From: Ceratorhiza oryzae-sativae
Lineage: Eukaryota > Basidiomycota > Agaricomycetes > Cantharellales > Ceratobasidiaceae
NCBI GenBank assembly: GCA_030998015.1
Contig: JARWMV010000232.1
Coordinates: 2,232,001 to 2,296,000 of the forward strand
Reading direction: 5' to 3'
Length of the DNA stretch: 64,000 nucleotides
In this document: in pieces, positions 55,301-64,000 of the stretch
How positions within the stretch are numbered: the first letter of the stretch is position 1
Layout: each line of letters begins with the position of its first letter
Notes under the pieces: generated by a model
Told to the model about the DNA's origin: nothing
Database searches by the model: none
Seen by the model: only the letters and a program-made list of their open reading frames with translations
Made by a program: the position numbers and the translations under genes

Positions 55301-58300
55301 CGATCTGCTCAATTCGCTAGTCGATTTGGTTCATGGTTGGGATCCCGATATATTGGCTGGCTGGCAAGTTCAGACACTCTCATGGGGATACATTGACGCG
55401 CGTGGGCGTAGCTATGGTAGGCTTATCCTTGCCCGATTGCGAACGGCTAATCAAAGCGCCCATAGGTCTCTACGTATCTGAGGAGATTGCGCGCGTATCT
55501 GCCAACCATGGTCGAAAAGCTGGCTCGGAACGCTGGGACGAGACGCATGGATCGAGTTTTCACGTGGTCGGTCGACATGTGTTGAATGTCTGGCGGATTA
55601 TGCGCTCTGAGCAGGCGTTGGAACAATACACATATGAGAATGTGGTTTTTCATGTGATGCATAGGCGGTAAGGACGAAACATAGGGTCGTGTGCACTTGA
55701 CCAATAATTGTTGCCAGGGTCCCTCGGTTTAGTGACAAGACTTTGACCCAATGGTTCAAGTCTGGGAATCCGTCTAGGGTTGTAAGGCTCTTGAACTATT
55801 GGGCAGATAGAACCGCCACAATTCTTGATTTATTAGATCAAACGGAAGTAATTCTTCGCACGGCGTAAGCGTTTTGTTCGTTTGGGTTTATTCTCGCTCC
55901 TCACCTTTGCCAAGCGAGTCAGCGAGGATTATAGGGGTTGACTTTATGTCGGTGCTTACCCGTGGATCCCAATTCAAGGTGGAATCCATCATGTTTAAGA
56001 TTGCCAAGCAAGAGAATTTCATTATGATCTCGCCCTCAAAGGAACAGGTGACTTGTTTGTCCTCTTGGTACACACATGTGCGCTAATCCCCACATTTCTA
56101 GGTTGGTTCTCAAAACGCATGCGAATGCCTTCCGTTGGTAATGGAGCCCGAGTCGGCGTTTTACACACCGCTGGTGGTCCTTGATTTCCAATCGCTTTAT
56201 CCCTCAATCATGATCGCATACAATTACTGCTATTCGACCTTTCTTGGGCGGGCCGCTCTGTTTCAGGGAAAGAACAAATTTGGGGTGACCGAATTGGATG
56301 TGCCTCCAGAGTTGATAGAGAGGATTGGGGAAGATAACATCCATAGTAAGCCCCGGGTCCTTGGCAGTACCAGAATGATGGTGACGCGACGTGATATCTA
56401 GTTGCGGCAAACGGAATGGCATATGCAAAGCGAAACGTCCGCGAGGGACTCCTTGGGCGTATGTTAACCGAGCTACTTGATACGCGTATCATGATCAAGC
56501 AGGTTCGTGCGTGTGTGGATGCCCGAGGGTCTGAGCTTAGCGTTGAATATGCAGGCGATGAAAAGCGCGAGAGGAGATAGGGTTGGTTTAGTTGATCTAC
56601 ATGTAAATTTGTGTTGAAATTATATCCAGGGGTTGTTGAAAATACTAAACGCTCGGCAACTTAGTTTGAAGGTGGGTTGCTTGGTGACAGAGTTGTTTGA
56701 CACCATGACTTACTTTCAACTAGTTTATTTGCAACGTCACTTATGGGTATACGAGCGCGAACTTTAGTGGTCGAATGCCAGCAGCGGAGATCGCAGACAG
56801 CATCGTCCAGAGTGGGCGGGAGACCCTGGAAAAGGTGGCTTGCCATATATGCATAGGCTTGCAGGTTCTAAGCCACCTTTGTAGGCGATCGCGATGATAG
56901 AACAAACACCCAAGTGGGGAGCCCGCGTTGTGTATGGTGATACAGACTCTTTGTTTGTCTACCTCCCAGGCAGGACCAAAGAGGAGGCGTTTAGGATCGG
57001 TAATGAGATTGCAGGTCAGCTCCCCACTCTGCCAACTTGATCCTTGTTGCCGACAGGTTCTAGATACCGTAACTGCAACAAATCCACCACCCATCAAACT
57101 AAAGTTTGAAAAAGTAGGATTATTTACTCGTTGGTAATTAGAAAAATGACCATCATTCAGGTCTACTACCCATGTGTGCTGATGGCAAAGAAAAGATACG
57201 TTGGGTTTAAGTACGAGAATCCTGACGAGGCTGAGCCGGTTTTCGACGCCAAGGGGATCGAAACAGTCAGACGGGATGGCATACCGGCTGGCCAAAAAAT
57301 GGTTGAGAAGTGCTTGAAGTGAGTCACGCAGCGCATATACGCTGCATATATCTGATCTTTCACTTTGCTATAGGATTTTGTTTCGTAGCCAGGATTTCAG
57401 CGAAGTGAAAGAATACTGTGTTTCATCTTGGACCAAGATAATGAAGGGTCAGGTTTCGATCCAAGATTTCATATTTGCGAAAGAAGTCAGGCTAGGGGGC
57501 TACAGGTGCGCATCATCCCCCATTTACAGTATTGAACCTAACCCGCTCGCAGTGACAAAGTTCCTCCACCCCCAGGGGCCACTGTGGCGGCTAAGAAATT
57601 GGCACTCGATCCGATGGCCGAGCCTCAGTATGGGGATCGCGTGCCGTATGTGATCATACGGGGCGAACCTGGGTCGAGATTGGTAGACCGAGCAGTGCCA
57701 CCGGAGGAATTGCTCAAAGACAGGTATGTTCTTCGAATTAAGTTGCCTCTATAAAATACTAACAAACAATTTTTGTAGACATAAAAAACTTGACGACATT
57801 TACTACATCACTCACACGCTGATTCCCCCGCTAGAGCGGATCTTCAACTTGGTCGGTACAAATGTTCGACAATGGTTTGATAAGATGCCCAAACCTGCGC
57901 GCTCTGGAGCAAGAAGGCTCAATAACGTCGCAGAAGATGAAGACGAAGGTGTAGAAGAAGAAGACAGGCAACATATTGATGAGCATTTCAAGACCATGCA
58001 GTGTATGGTCTGTTATCAACCTAGTGACATGGGTGAGTAGCCTCGTTAGCGTCTCAACCCCGCTTGATCAATGGTGGACAATTTAGATATCTGCGAGGAA
58101 TGTTTTGAAGATCGACGTTTTTCTGCGCAGTTATTACTGGAAAAAGTCCGCATGGTGGAAAGACGGGCAAGAAGTGTTCACATCCTTTGCGCGGCATGCA
58201 CTTCATCGCCAGCGGCCGAACCTGTGCTTTGCGAATCACTTGACTGTCCTTGGATGTACGTTCGCACAAAGGGTGCTCAAAACATGGAGGCTATAAAAGG

Positions 58301-58394
58301 TGTTCAGGAGCTAGTTTCTCGGCTACCAGAACTTTCAATTGAGGATATGGACTCGACTGATGGAACCGGTGACAGTATCATTGATTTGACTTAA
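52354..58394 (+). CDS. REV3: DNA polymerase zeta catalytic subunit
   Basis: B-family polymerase for translesion synthesis. I prefer the start at 52354 (MDTLAVRVTNIDW), as homologs begin there; an in-frame ATG at 52273 is possible. The N-terminus has RCPVIRVFGVTSTGDKACVH and YFYIPYDG, and a GC-AG intron (52556-52614) leads to GRYIRSLTQTLNRAIAISLK. A variable middle (53-54.5 kb) is shorter than in animals. The exonuclease-like domain has MISALSVEIF and TRGDLLPNPSEDEI, where the usual DxE of motif I is lost, as in all Rev3. Polymerase motifs: DFQSLYPSIMIAYNYCYSTF, KRNVREGLLGRMLTELLDTR, NVTYGYTSANFSGRMP, VVYGDTDSLFVYLPGR and AKKRYVGFKYENP. The C-terminus carries CysA (CMVC ... CEEC) and CysB (CAAC ... 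CESLDC), binding Zn and an Fe-S cluster. Stop TAA near 58394. About 25 exons. Confidence 0.93.
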
Positions 58395-59275
58395 GCTTTG
58401 GATGCCGTCGGCTCGCTTTTGTGCTTTCACATAACCCGTGTTTATGAATAGAATAAAACATTATGTCGCGTGATTTGAGCAAATACAAGTTAGACTCGAG
58501 CTATACGTTTTGGCCATCGAACGAGCCAACGTTTAGCTCGCGTAGGAGCGAATTAGCCCAGGTTGTCGTGGCTAGGAGCGTCAGCAGGAGCTAAGGATTT
58601 TCTCTTCTCTACGAGGCTCCTGTGTCGACCTGTACCCATGGCGAGACTGGGAGTTTGGCTGTCGCCCTACATACTTGCACCATAAATTGTGTAATACATG
58701 TACTGCGACCAGGACAAAGTGAGAACAGCGCGATAAGTCGTTAAAATCTGTTATATGGCCCAGTTTATAATGGGATGTAATCCAAAAAGGTAGGGATAAT
58801 CAAGGAAGCGAGTGAACGACCTTTCAAGAACCCGATGCTTTGTCAGCATCGCAAGATTTCTGAGGTTCAAATGCGCTCCGGGCCGGAACACTTCTAATTA
58901 TTCTAGCATAGTGATAAATTTAAAATGTACTTGGATGACTGTACGTTTGTTATAGCACCAAGCTATGGTCGAGACCCAGATGGGAAGTAGGCGTGCTGGC
59001 AAAGGATAAAACGCTGGAGGTATTGAAAAGCTATCCATGCTCGGATAGTACATGCAGAATCACGCTGCAGGCGACCGAAAAACAAGAACATAGTCATGTT
59101 TGTTGGACTTTGATGGAATGCCAAACTGTTTCACAAGCACTTCGCGATGTGGTGGTTTCCGAAAAGGATCCTCACGTGATTCTCCGCATAGGGGCGTTTC
59201 TGACTGGACTCCAACCCACGACGACCGAGTCGGCTAGTTTACATAACGACACGTCCGACAATTTAAACCATAAAC
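58395..59275. other. Intergenic region upstream of MOB1
   Basis: About 880 bp with no supportable gene. The open frame 58993-59331 overlaps the MOB1 start and has no domain. Confidence 0.45.
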
Positions 59276-60296
59276 ATGTCTTCATTTTTTGGACTGTAAG
59301 AACTGTGATACTCCCTGTTTTGTGTAACTGACAGGGTTCTATTCCAGTGCTAAAACACGTACCTTTAAGCCTCGTAAAGACGTCCCCGAAGGGACTAAGC
59401 AATATCAGCTGAGGAAGTATGCCGAGGCTACACTGGTGTGTCTCAGGCCATTATCCCACTCTAAATATCTTACTTTGTCGAAATAGGGCTCTGGTAATCT
59501 TCGGCTGGCTGTCATATTACCAGAAGGCGAGGACCTTAACGAGTGGCTAGCAGTGCACAGTAAGCTCGATCACGTAGAATCGCGTCCGCTTGGCACTCAT
59601 CAAAATCAGCTGTGGACTTTTTTAATCATCTCAACATGCTTTATGGAACAGTTACCGAGTTTTGTACACCACAGCAAGTGAGTGGGCTTCAGCCAGTTTT
59701 AACCCGACTTGGGCTCATGTGGTGGCATTCAGTGTCCCATCATGTCAGCCGGCCCTAGGTACGAGTACCTCTGGGAAGATGGGGTCAACTACAAGCGTCC
59801 AACCAAGCTCAGCGCCCCGGAGTATGTGGATGCTCTAATGAATTGGGTTCAAGGGCTATTGGATGATGAGAAGGTTTTTCCTAACAAGATAGGTAAGAGA
59901 CGTCCAATCTACTCAATGGAGTTAATTAAAAGGATGGCCGTAAGGTGTCCCGTTCCCGAAAAACTTCCAATCGACTGTCAAGACCATTGTGAGGAGACTG
60001 TTTCGTGTGTACGCTCACTTGTATAGCCACCACTTTGAGCAGATCGCTGCGCTTGGTATTGAAGGTATGCAACGCGACACTCCATAGAGCTGAGCCTCAC
60101 GACCTGCTAGCCCACCTTAATACAAGCTATCGTCACTTTTTCTTGTTTATAAACGAGGTTAGTAAACTTGTAGTCAATTGTGTCCATTCTCATTCCGCTG
60201 ATTGCCTTGTCACAGTTTGATCTGGTAGACAAAAAGGAGCTTGTTCCCCTGGACGAACTGAATGATGCTATCCTGGCGGAGGATAAAGGACGATAA
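59276..60296 (+). CDS. MOB1: MOB kinase activator, Mob1 type
   Basis: A small Zn-binding co-activator of NDR/LATS kinases in the mitotic exit/septation network. Start MSSFFGL at 59276. Exons join to AKTRTFKPRKDVPEGTKQYQ, LRKYAEATLGSGNLRLAVIL, EGEDLNEWLAVHTVDFFNHL, then NMLYGTVTEFCTPQQCPIMS with the first zinc ligands (C...C), AGPRYEYLWEDGVNYKRPTK, VDALMNWVQGLLDDEKVFPN, FQSTVKTIVRRLFRVYAHLY and SHHFEQIAALGIEAHLNTSY with the His ligands, and FDLVDKKELVPLDEL. Stop TAA 60294-60296. About 215 residues, the usual length. Around eight exons, one coding only about 20 nt at the start. The residue pattern (C-x4-C ... H-x4-H) is complete. The call is secure. Confidence 0.95.
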
Positions 60297-60471
60297 GCAA
60301 TCATGTTATACTATTTTGTTTAATTGGCCTGGTAATCCGAATGACTACATAATTGCACAACTAAGGTGTATGTTGTGGGAATATACATCACAAAGTTGAC
60401 TTTCTATATTCACGCGTGGCGTTTTGGCAGACGACTGTACGAAGTTAAAGCCTAGAGCAAGAAAATCAATG

Positions 60472-61640
60472 TCAAGTGTGGATTGCTTCAGTGACATTTT
60501 GAAGACCTACCGCCTTGGTTAGCTCATAGAACCGCCGCTGGCCTGCAAACAAGATAGCTGCAGTCAAGACACTTTGGGCTAGTTTGCTCCCAATGCCTCG
60601 GTAGAGTCCAGCGATACCCTCTCGCTGAACGATCTTGGTCAGACCGTCCCAAGCTGATTTGTACTCCCGTGTATGAGCGTGACCGGATTGCATGCGCGAT
60701 TTGACAACAATGTATGGTAGGTCAGAGTTGTTGCAACTGATTGAAATGCTTCGTTGAGGCGGATTCAAATAGAAGATCGGGCGAATACTGACCAAGCTTA
60801 GATAAAGCTCCAAGAAGGAAGTAGTCGAGGCTAGAGAGGGCCGCCGCCTTGGATAGCCTCTGGCGACGAGCAACAAGAGCATTCTTGAGTTGCTCAAACA
60901 CGGTGTACTGCAAAATAGGGTTGACAACGAGCACCAACGCAGGCCCAATGCCACGCCAGAAAGCGGCTGGCCCATCTGTGCGAAGGATATAGCGAATTGT
61001 TGCCAAGAAACCGAGCTTCTTTTTGGGACCTTGAGGTTCGGGAGCCTGGGAGGGTGCTGTGGTAGAGGGCAATGTGCGTACGGCCTGAGTCGTTTGGACG
61101 ACCCATAAAGGATTAGACATGATCGTCGTTGCTGAACCAGCGAGCAAACCAGCGAGCATAGATTCCAAAGTAGATAGCGCATTGCCTTTTCTAGGTTTGG
61201 ATGATAGTATTCCTGCGCGCGATTTCTCGTAAAAGAAGTAGTAGACTCTGTGGTAGAGGGTCAATTGTGTGCTGAGATAATCCTATTGGAACTTACCCAT
61301 TAGTGACTGCAATGCCAAGGAGGGAGGAGTTTAACCCGCTATACAACCCGCGAAGACCTTCAGATTGGATGACATCTAGAATAGCTTGGTAAGTCGACTG
61401 TTGTAACCTAGGTCAGTATGAGCATAAATGTACTTTGTGGGCTCTACATGCCTTGTCTTCCCTTTTTATTTCGACCGCCGCCCGAGTAGACAAGAAGATG
61501 AGCGGACTGGGAAGTGCGGAGGATGAGCTTGGTCAGTCAACTATTCTGCGGGATAAGTGTGCTCACTACGTGAGTGTCATTGCTACTACACCACCTGCAG
61601 CACCCGCCGCAGCGTGGATCAACTGGTCATTACTCGACAT
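60472..61640 (-). CDS. Mitochondrial-carrier family transporter, peroxisomal ANT1/PMP34 type, with apparent 1-base deletion
   Basis: Three-repeat membrane carrier, likely exchanging adenine nucleotides (or CoA/NAD) across the peroxisomal membrane. Start MSSNDQLIHAAAGAAGGVVA at 61640, spliced to PLIFLSTRAAVEIKRED. A GC-AG intron (61398-61451) precedes STYQAILDVIQSEGLRGLYS. Then VYYFFYEKSRAG, LAGLLAGSATTIMSNPLWVV, ATIRYILRTDGPAAFWRGIG, VLVVNPILQYTVFEQLKNAL and SLDYFLLGALSKL. The third repeat reads VATTLTY in one frame and PYIVVKSRMQSGHAH in the next: one base seems missing at about 60715-60717 (TATGGTAGG where TATGGGTAGG would keep frame). After it, IVQREGIAGLYRGIGSKLAQ and FAGQRRFYELTK continue to TGA at 60472. 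The gene is otherwise complete, so an assembly indel is as likely as a real mutation. Confidence 0.8.
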
Positions 61641-61917
61641 TCTCAAGAATTGTAACAATATAAAAATGAGAAGAGATAGCTAACAGACTCTAGTACAGAG
61701 TAAACTGGATTTTTGCGAGTTTTGGGTGAGGAGGCAGGCGTGGTTCTCGTGAGCAGCTCCGGTAGGCAAGAGTACCCGAGCCGCACCAAGCAAACATGGG
61801 GAACACGTGAATCATTCACGCTGGTTGGCCCACCTTCGTGATAAGATAAGATCGAGCGTTAATCAGGTCCAAATCGAGCTGCTAATAGCAACCACACAGT
61901 TCTCATTCTCGTTCTCA

Positions 61918-64000
61918 ATGTCACTTCTGAGCGATCCGGGGTAAGCAGTACCGCAACCAGAGGCACTATTACTGAACACCATCAAGTTATATTACCCACG
62001 CTCTTCGTCTAACATACCTGCGACATGTAGACGATCCCTATGCAAATCGCATTATTTCGTTTGACCCCCGATACAACGCCAACCCGTACATTCGCGCAGC
62101 CGGGCTAGCAGACCCCGAACTCTGGCCACAATTGACTCAGACAGAGAGCCCCAAGCCTATTGAATCTGTCCTTGCCCCACCTGGATCTCCTAGCCGCAAT
62201 GACATGCTCGCCAACGGTCGCGCGCGTGAAGACGATAGCGTCGCCCCAGAGGCTGGTGTTTATCCGGGCGCAAATCTGAAATACAGCGAGACCATCATGG
62301 GGCCGTCTCGCACCGGGATGGCTGGGATGCGTGTATCAGGTCGTCGAATGTCTGCCAACCGTGGAACACCTTCACGCTCCACGACCGCGCTCACAGAGCC
62401 ACAACAACAGCCTCCCCGATATCGTTCGGACTCGGCCCCGACCCCAGTGCCAGGTGGTGCGAACCCATTGAACTCCCATGTCTTGACAGATCTTGCGCCT
62501 GTGAATGTCGCGCCAGCCATTGACGAGGAACACGCACAGCGACGCAGCTCCGGTGGTTCGACTTACCGTTCTGCGATACCTCCACCTGCTGAGCCAGCGG
62601 CGAGCACTGGCAGTACTCCGACTGCTACTGTTCCAACTCGCTTAGCCTCTGACACACTGGTACCTTCACAGACTCAAAGCCAGACACCACCGGCTGCGCC
62701 TATTTTCAATCTACCTATTTTCGCCCGTGCTGCCGAAATGGAAGAACGCAGGCAGCAACGCCTGATGAAACGGCTTGTCCCACGCTTTGCCCCGAACCCG
62801 GTCAACCTAGCGAGTTTCGAGTCCAGTCCTACCCCTCAACCCTTGAGAAATAGCGCCAGCGCGCCCCGCCGGGCGGCAGACGCAGTCTCTCTCTCGGGTA
62901 CTATCGATTCGCGGACATCCCGAGAGGAGGATGCATCCGGTACCATTGATGGAGAAGGAGACGGGACCGTGGCGCTTGACGACTCCGATGATGACGAATC
63001 GGACGATGATGGTGACGGCGACGGCGATGCAGACCCAGACGAAATGGACGCTGAAATGGCAGAAAGTGGGGATGTTGATGATTTATCTGTTTTATTTAAT
63101 CCGTGAGTCTACCTTTGTGCCCAACCGTCAATTTATTCACACTATGCTGTAGAACATTCACAACTAACACCGTGGGGGCTTCGACTGGCTCTGATGAGCA
63201 TTCATTCTTGTCCGGAAACTCAGGTTCCCTCCCGCAAGCTCACTCCCAGCCTTTTGCTCCCCCACTTCCCCGGCCTCGAAGCCGTCTCAGTCCTGTCACA
63301 GAGGTCGCTGCGTCGGAAAATGCCGCCCCTCCTGTCCGAGTCACGCCACAAAACACTCGCGTCCCGATGCCTCGACCTACTTCTATCCACTCACCTCCCG
63401 CTCCACTCACTCCCCGTGCATCCGTCGTGACACGTTCTCGCGCATACTCAAGTGCCCCAGGGTTCCGCGTTCCTTCACCGGAAGAGCCACCTATGACGTT
63501 CACCCGCCAGCCAGTGCCATTGAGGGCGCCCAACAGCACGCGTTCGGCGCTTAGTGAAGCTCTTGCCGCCCGTTCAACAGTATCGGACAACCCGTTTTCG
63601 GAATTATATGGTGCAATCTCTGGACGCGCAGAGCAGGGTGCAGTTCCATTCACACTTTGGTTTCCCCACGCGAACAAGGTCAAAAGCAAAGACCGCAGGG
63701 GTCGGGCTATCGAGAAACCCTTCTCACTTGAGGTCAAGGTTCGGAAGGACGCCACGGCGGAAGAGCTAATTGGGTTTGGGCTCTGGGCATACTGGGAGTC
63801 CGAGCAGGAACCCCGGCTGGATGAAGGGGTCCAAAACATGAGCCAGGCCGAAAGGGATGCAAGGCTGAGTTCGGCTGGTTGGAATCTGGTGATGTTTGAT
63901 GATGGCGAGGTGGACATGGACCTGAGTGGGTATATGCGGCTCGCTTGGTTAGATCAGATGCTCAAATATAGACAGCCATTGCCCGGACGCAAACAATGAT
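61918..64000 (+). CDS. TORC2 subunit SIN1/AVO1, cut by the window edge
   Basis: A subunit of TOR complex 2 that recruits substrate kinases at the plasma membrane. Start MSLLSDPG at 61918. The first intron (61941-61986) joins it to YITHALRLTYLRHVDDPYAN and RIISFDPRYNANPYIRAAGL, the conserved N-terminal SIN1 block. A long Ser/Pro/Thr-rich region follows, with an acidic Asp run near 62980-63080. The second intron begins GTGAGTC at about 63102. The CRIM domain near the right edge has VPFTLWFPHANKVKSKDRRG, FSLEVKVRKDATAEELIGFG and WNLVMFDDGEVDMDLSGYMR. A TGA sits at 63997-63999 after GRKQ. Since SIN1 proteins normally continue with RBD and PH domains, this is either a short form or the start of an intron. 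I treat the gene as partial. Confidence 0.87.

Noticed and set aside
58993..59331. 112-codon ORF before MOB1
   Set aside because: It runs through the MOB1 start and first intron in another frame and shows no family features.

Overview
The window is nuclear DNA of a filamentous basidiomycete, most likely an agaricomycete. A Cantharellales / Rhizoctonia-type genome would fit, but that is inference. The signs are densely packed protein genes on both strands, most split by many introns of about 45-65 bp with GT(A/G)-AG borders, compact divergent promoters, no operons, and fungal families throughout (tricalbin, AVO1/SIN1, MOB1, AP-2 alpha, Rev3, Jac1/HSCB, GPI-type Ser-rich wall protein). No rRNA, tRNA or CRISPR array was recognised.

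Layout. 0-13 kb: secreted and metabolic genes: a Ser-rich cell-surface protein, a 2OG-Fe(II) oxygenase, ribosomal protein eL15, a GH16 beta-glucanase, two paralogous small Cys-rich secreted proteins (one frameshifted), the eRF1 methyltransferase MTQ2, a membrane-anchored Nudix protein and deoxyribose-phosphate aldolase. 13.2-18.6 kb: a tricalbin with SMP and about six C2 domains. 18.6-27.2 kb: a gene-poor accessory island holding a LINE relic (RNase H end), a 2.3-kb DNA transposon with near-perfect ~65-bp inverted repeats and a GTT target duplication, and four copies of a tiny-peptide gene family arranged as two duplicated pairs. 27.2-28.1 kb: a secreted protein joining a bacterial-type lysozyme-like domain to a CBM5/12 chitin-binding module. 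29.4-64 kb: a dense housekeeping stretch with TauD-type dioxygenase, RasGAP (PH-C2-GAP), AP-2 alpha, a dsRBD/DEVH RNA helicase, DPH7, hexose-6-phosphate epimerase, an unknown Tyr/Gln/Ser-rich protein, a DysF protein, HSCB/Jac1, a bestrophin-like channel, DNA polymerase zeta REV3, MOB1, a peroxisomal-type carrier and the N-terminal part of the TORC2 subunit SIN1/AVO1, which reaches the right edge.

How they fit together. Several genes touch one theme: translation and its factors (eL15, MTQ2 on eRF1, DPH7 on eEF2), membrane traffic and contact sites (tricalbin, AP-2, DysF), and growth signalling (RasGAP, MOB1, SIN1). No functional cluster is implied, because neighbours are unrelated in pathway. 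Three secreted-protein genes share a TATA box 81-82 bp before the ATG; I see none directly before most housekeeping genes. Several introns use GC-AG borders, which shifts naive gene models.

Most interesting items: the duplicated tiny-peptide pairs (core PLxxSLxG, with mostly synonymous differences), the lysozyme-like/CBM5 fusion, the transposon with intact ends, and two single-base frameshifts (small secreted paralog; carrier signature) that are either real decay or assembly indels. Exon borders were read by eye from splice signals and frame continuity, so gene ends are firmer than internal exons.
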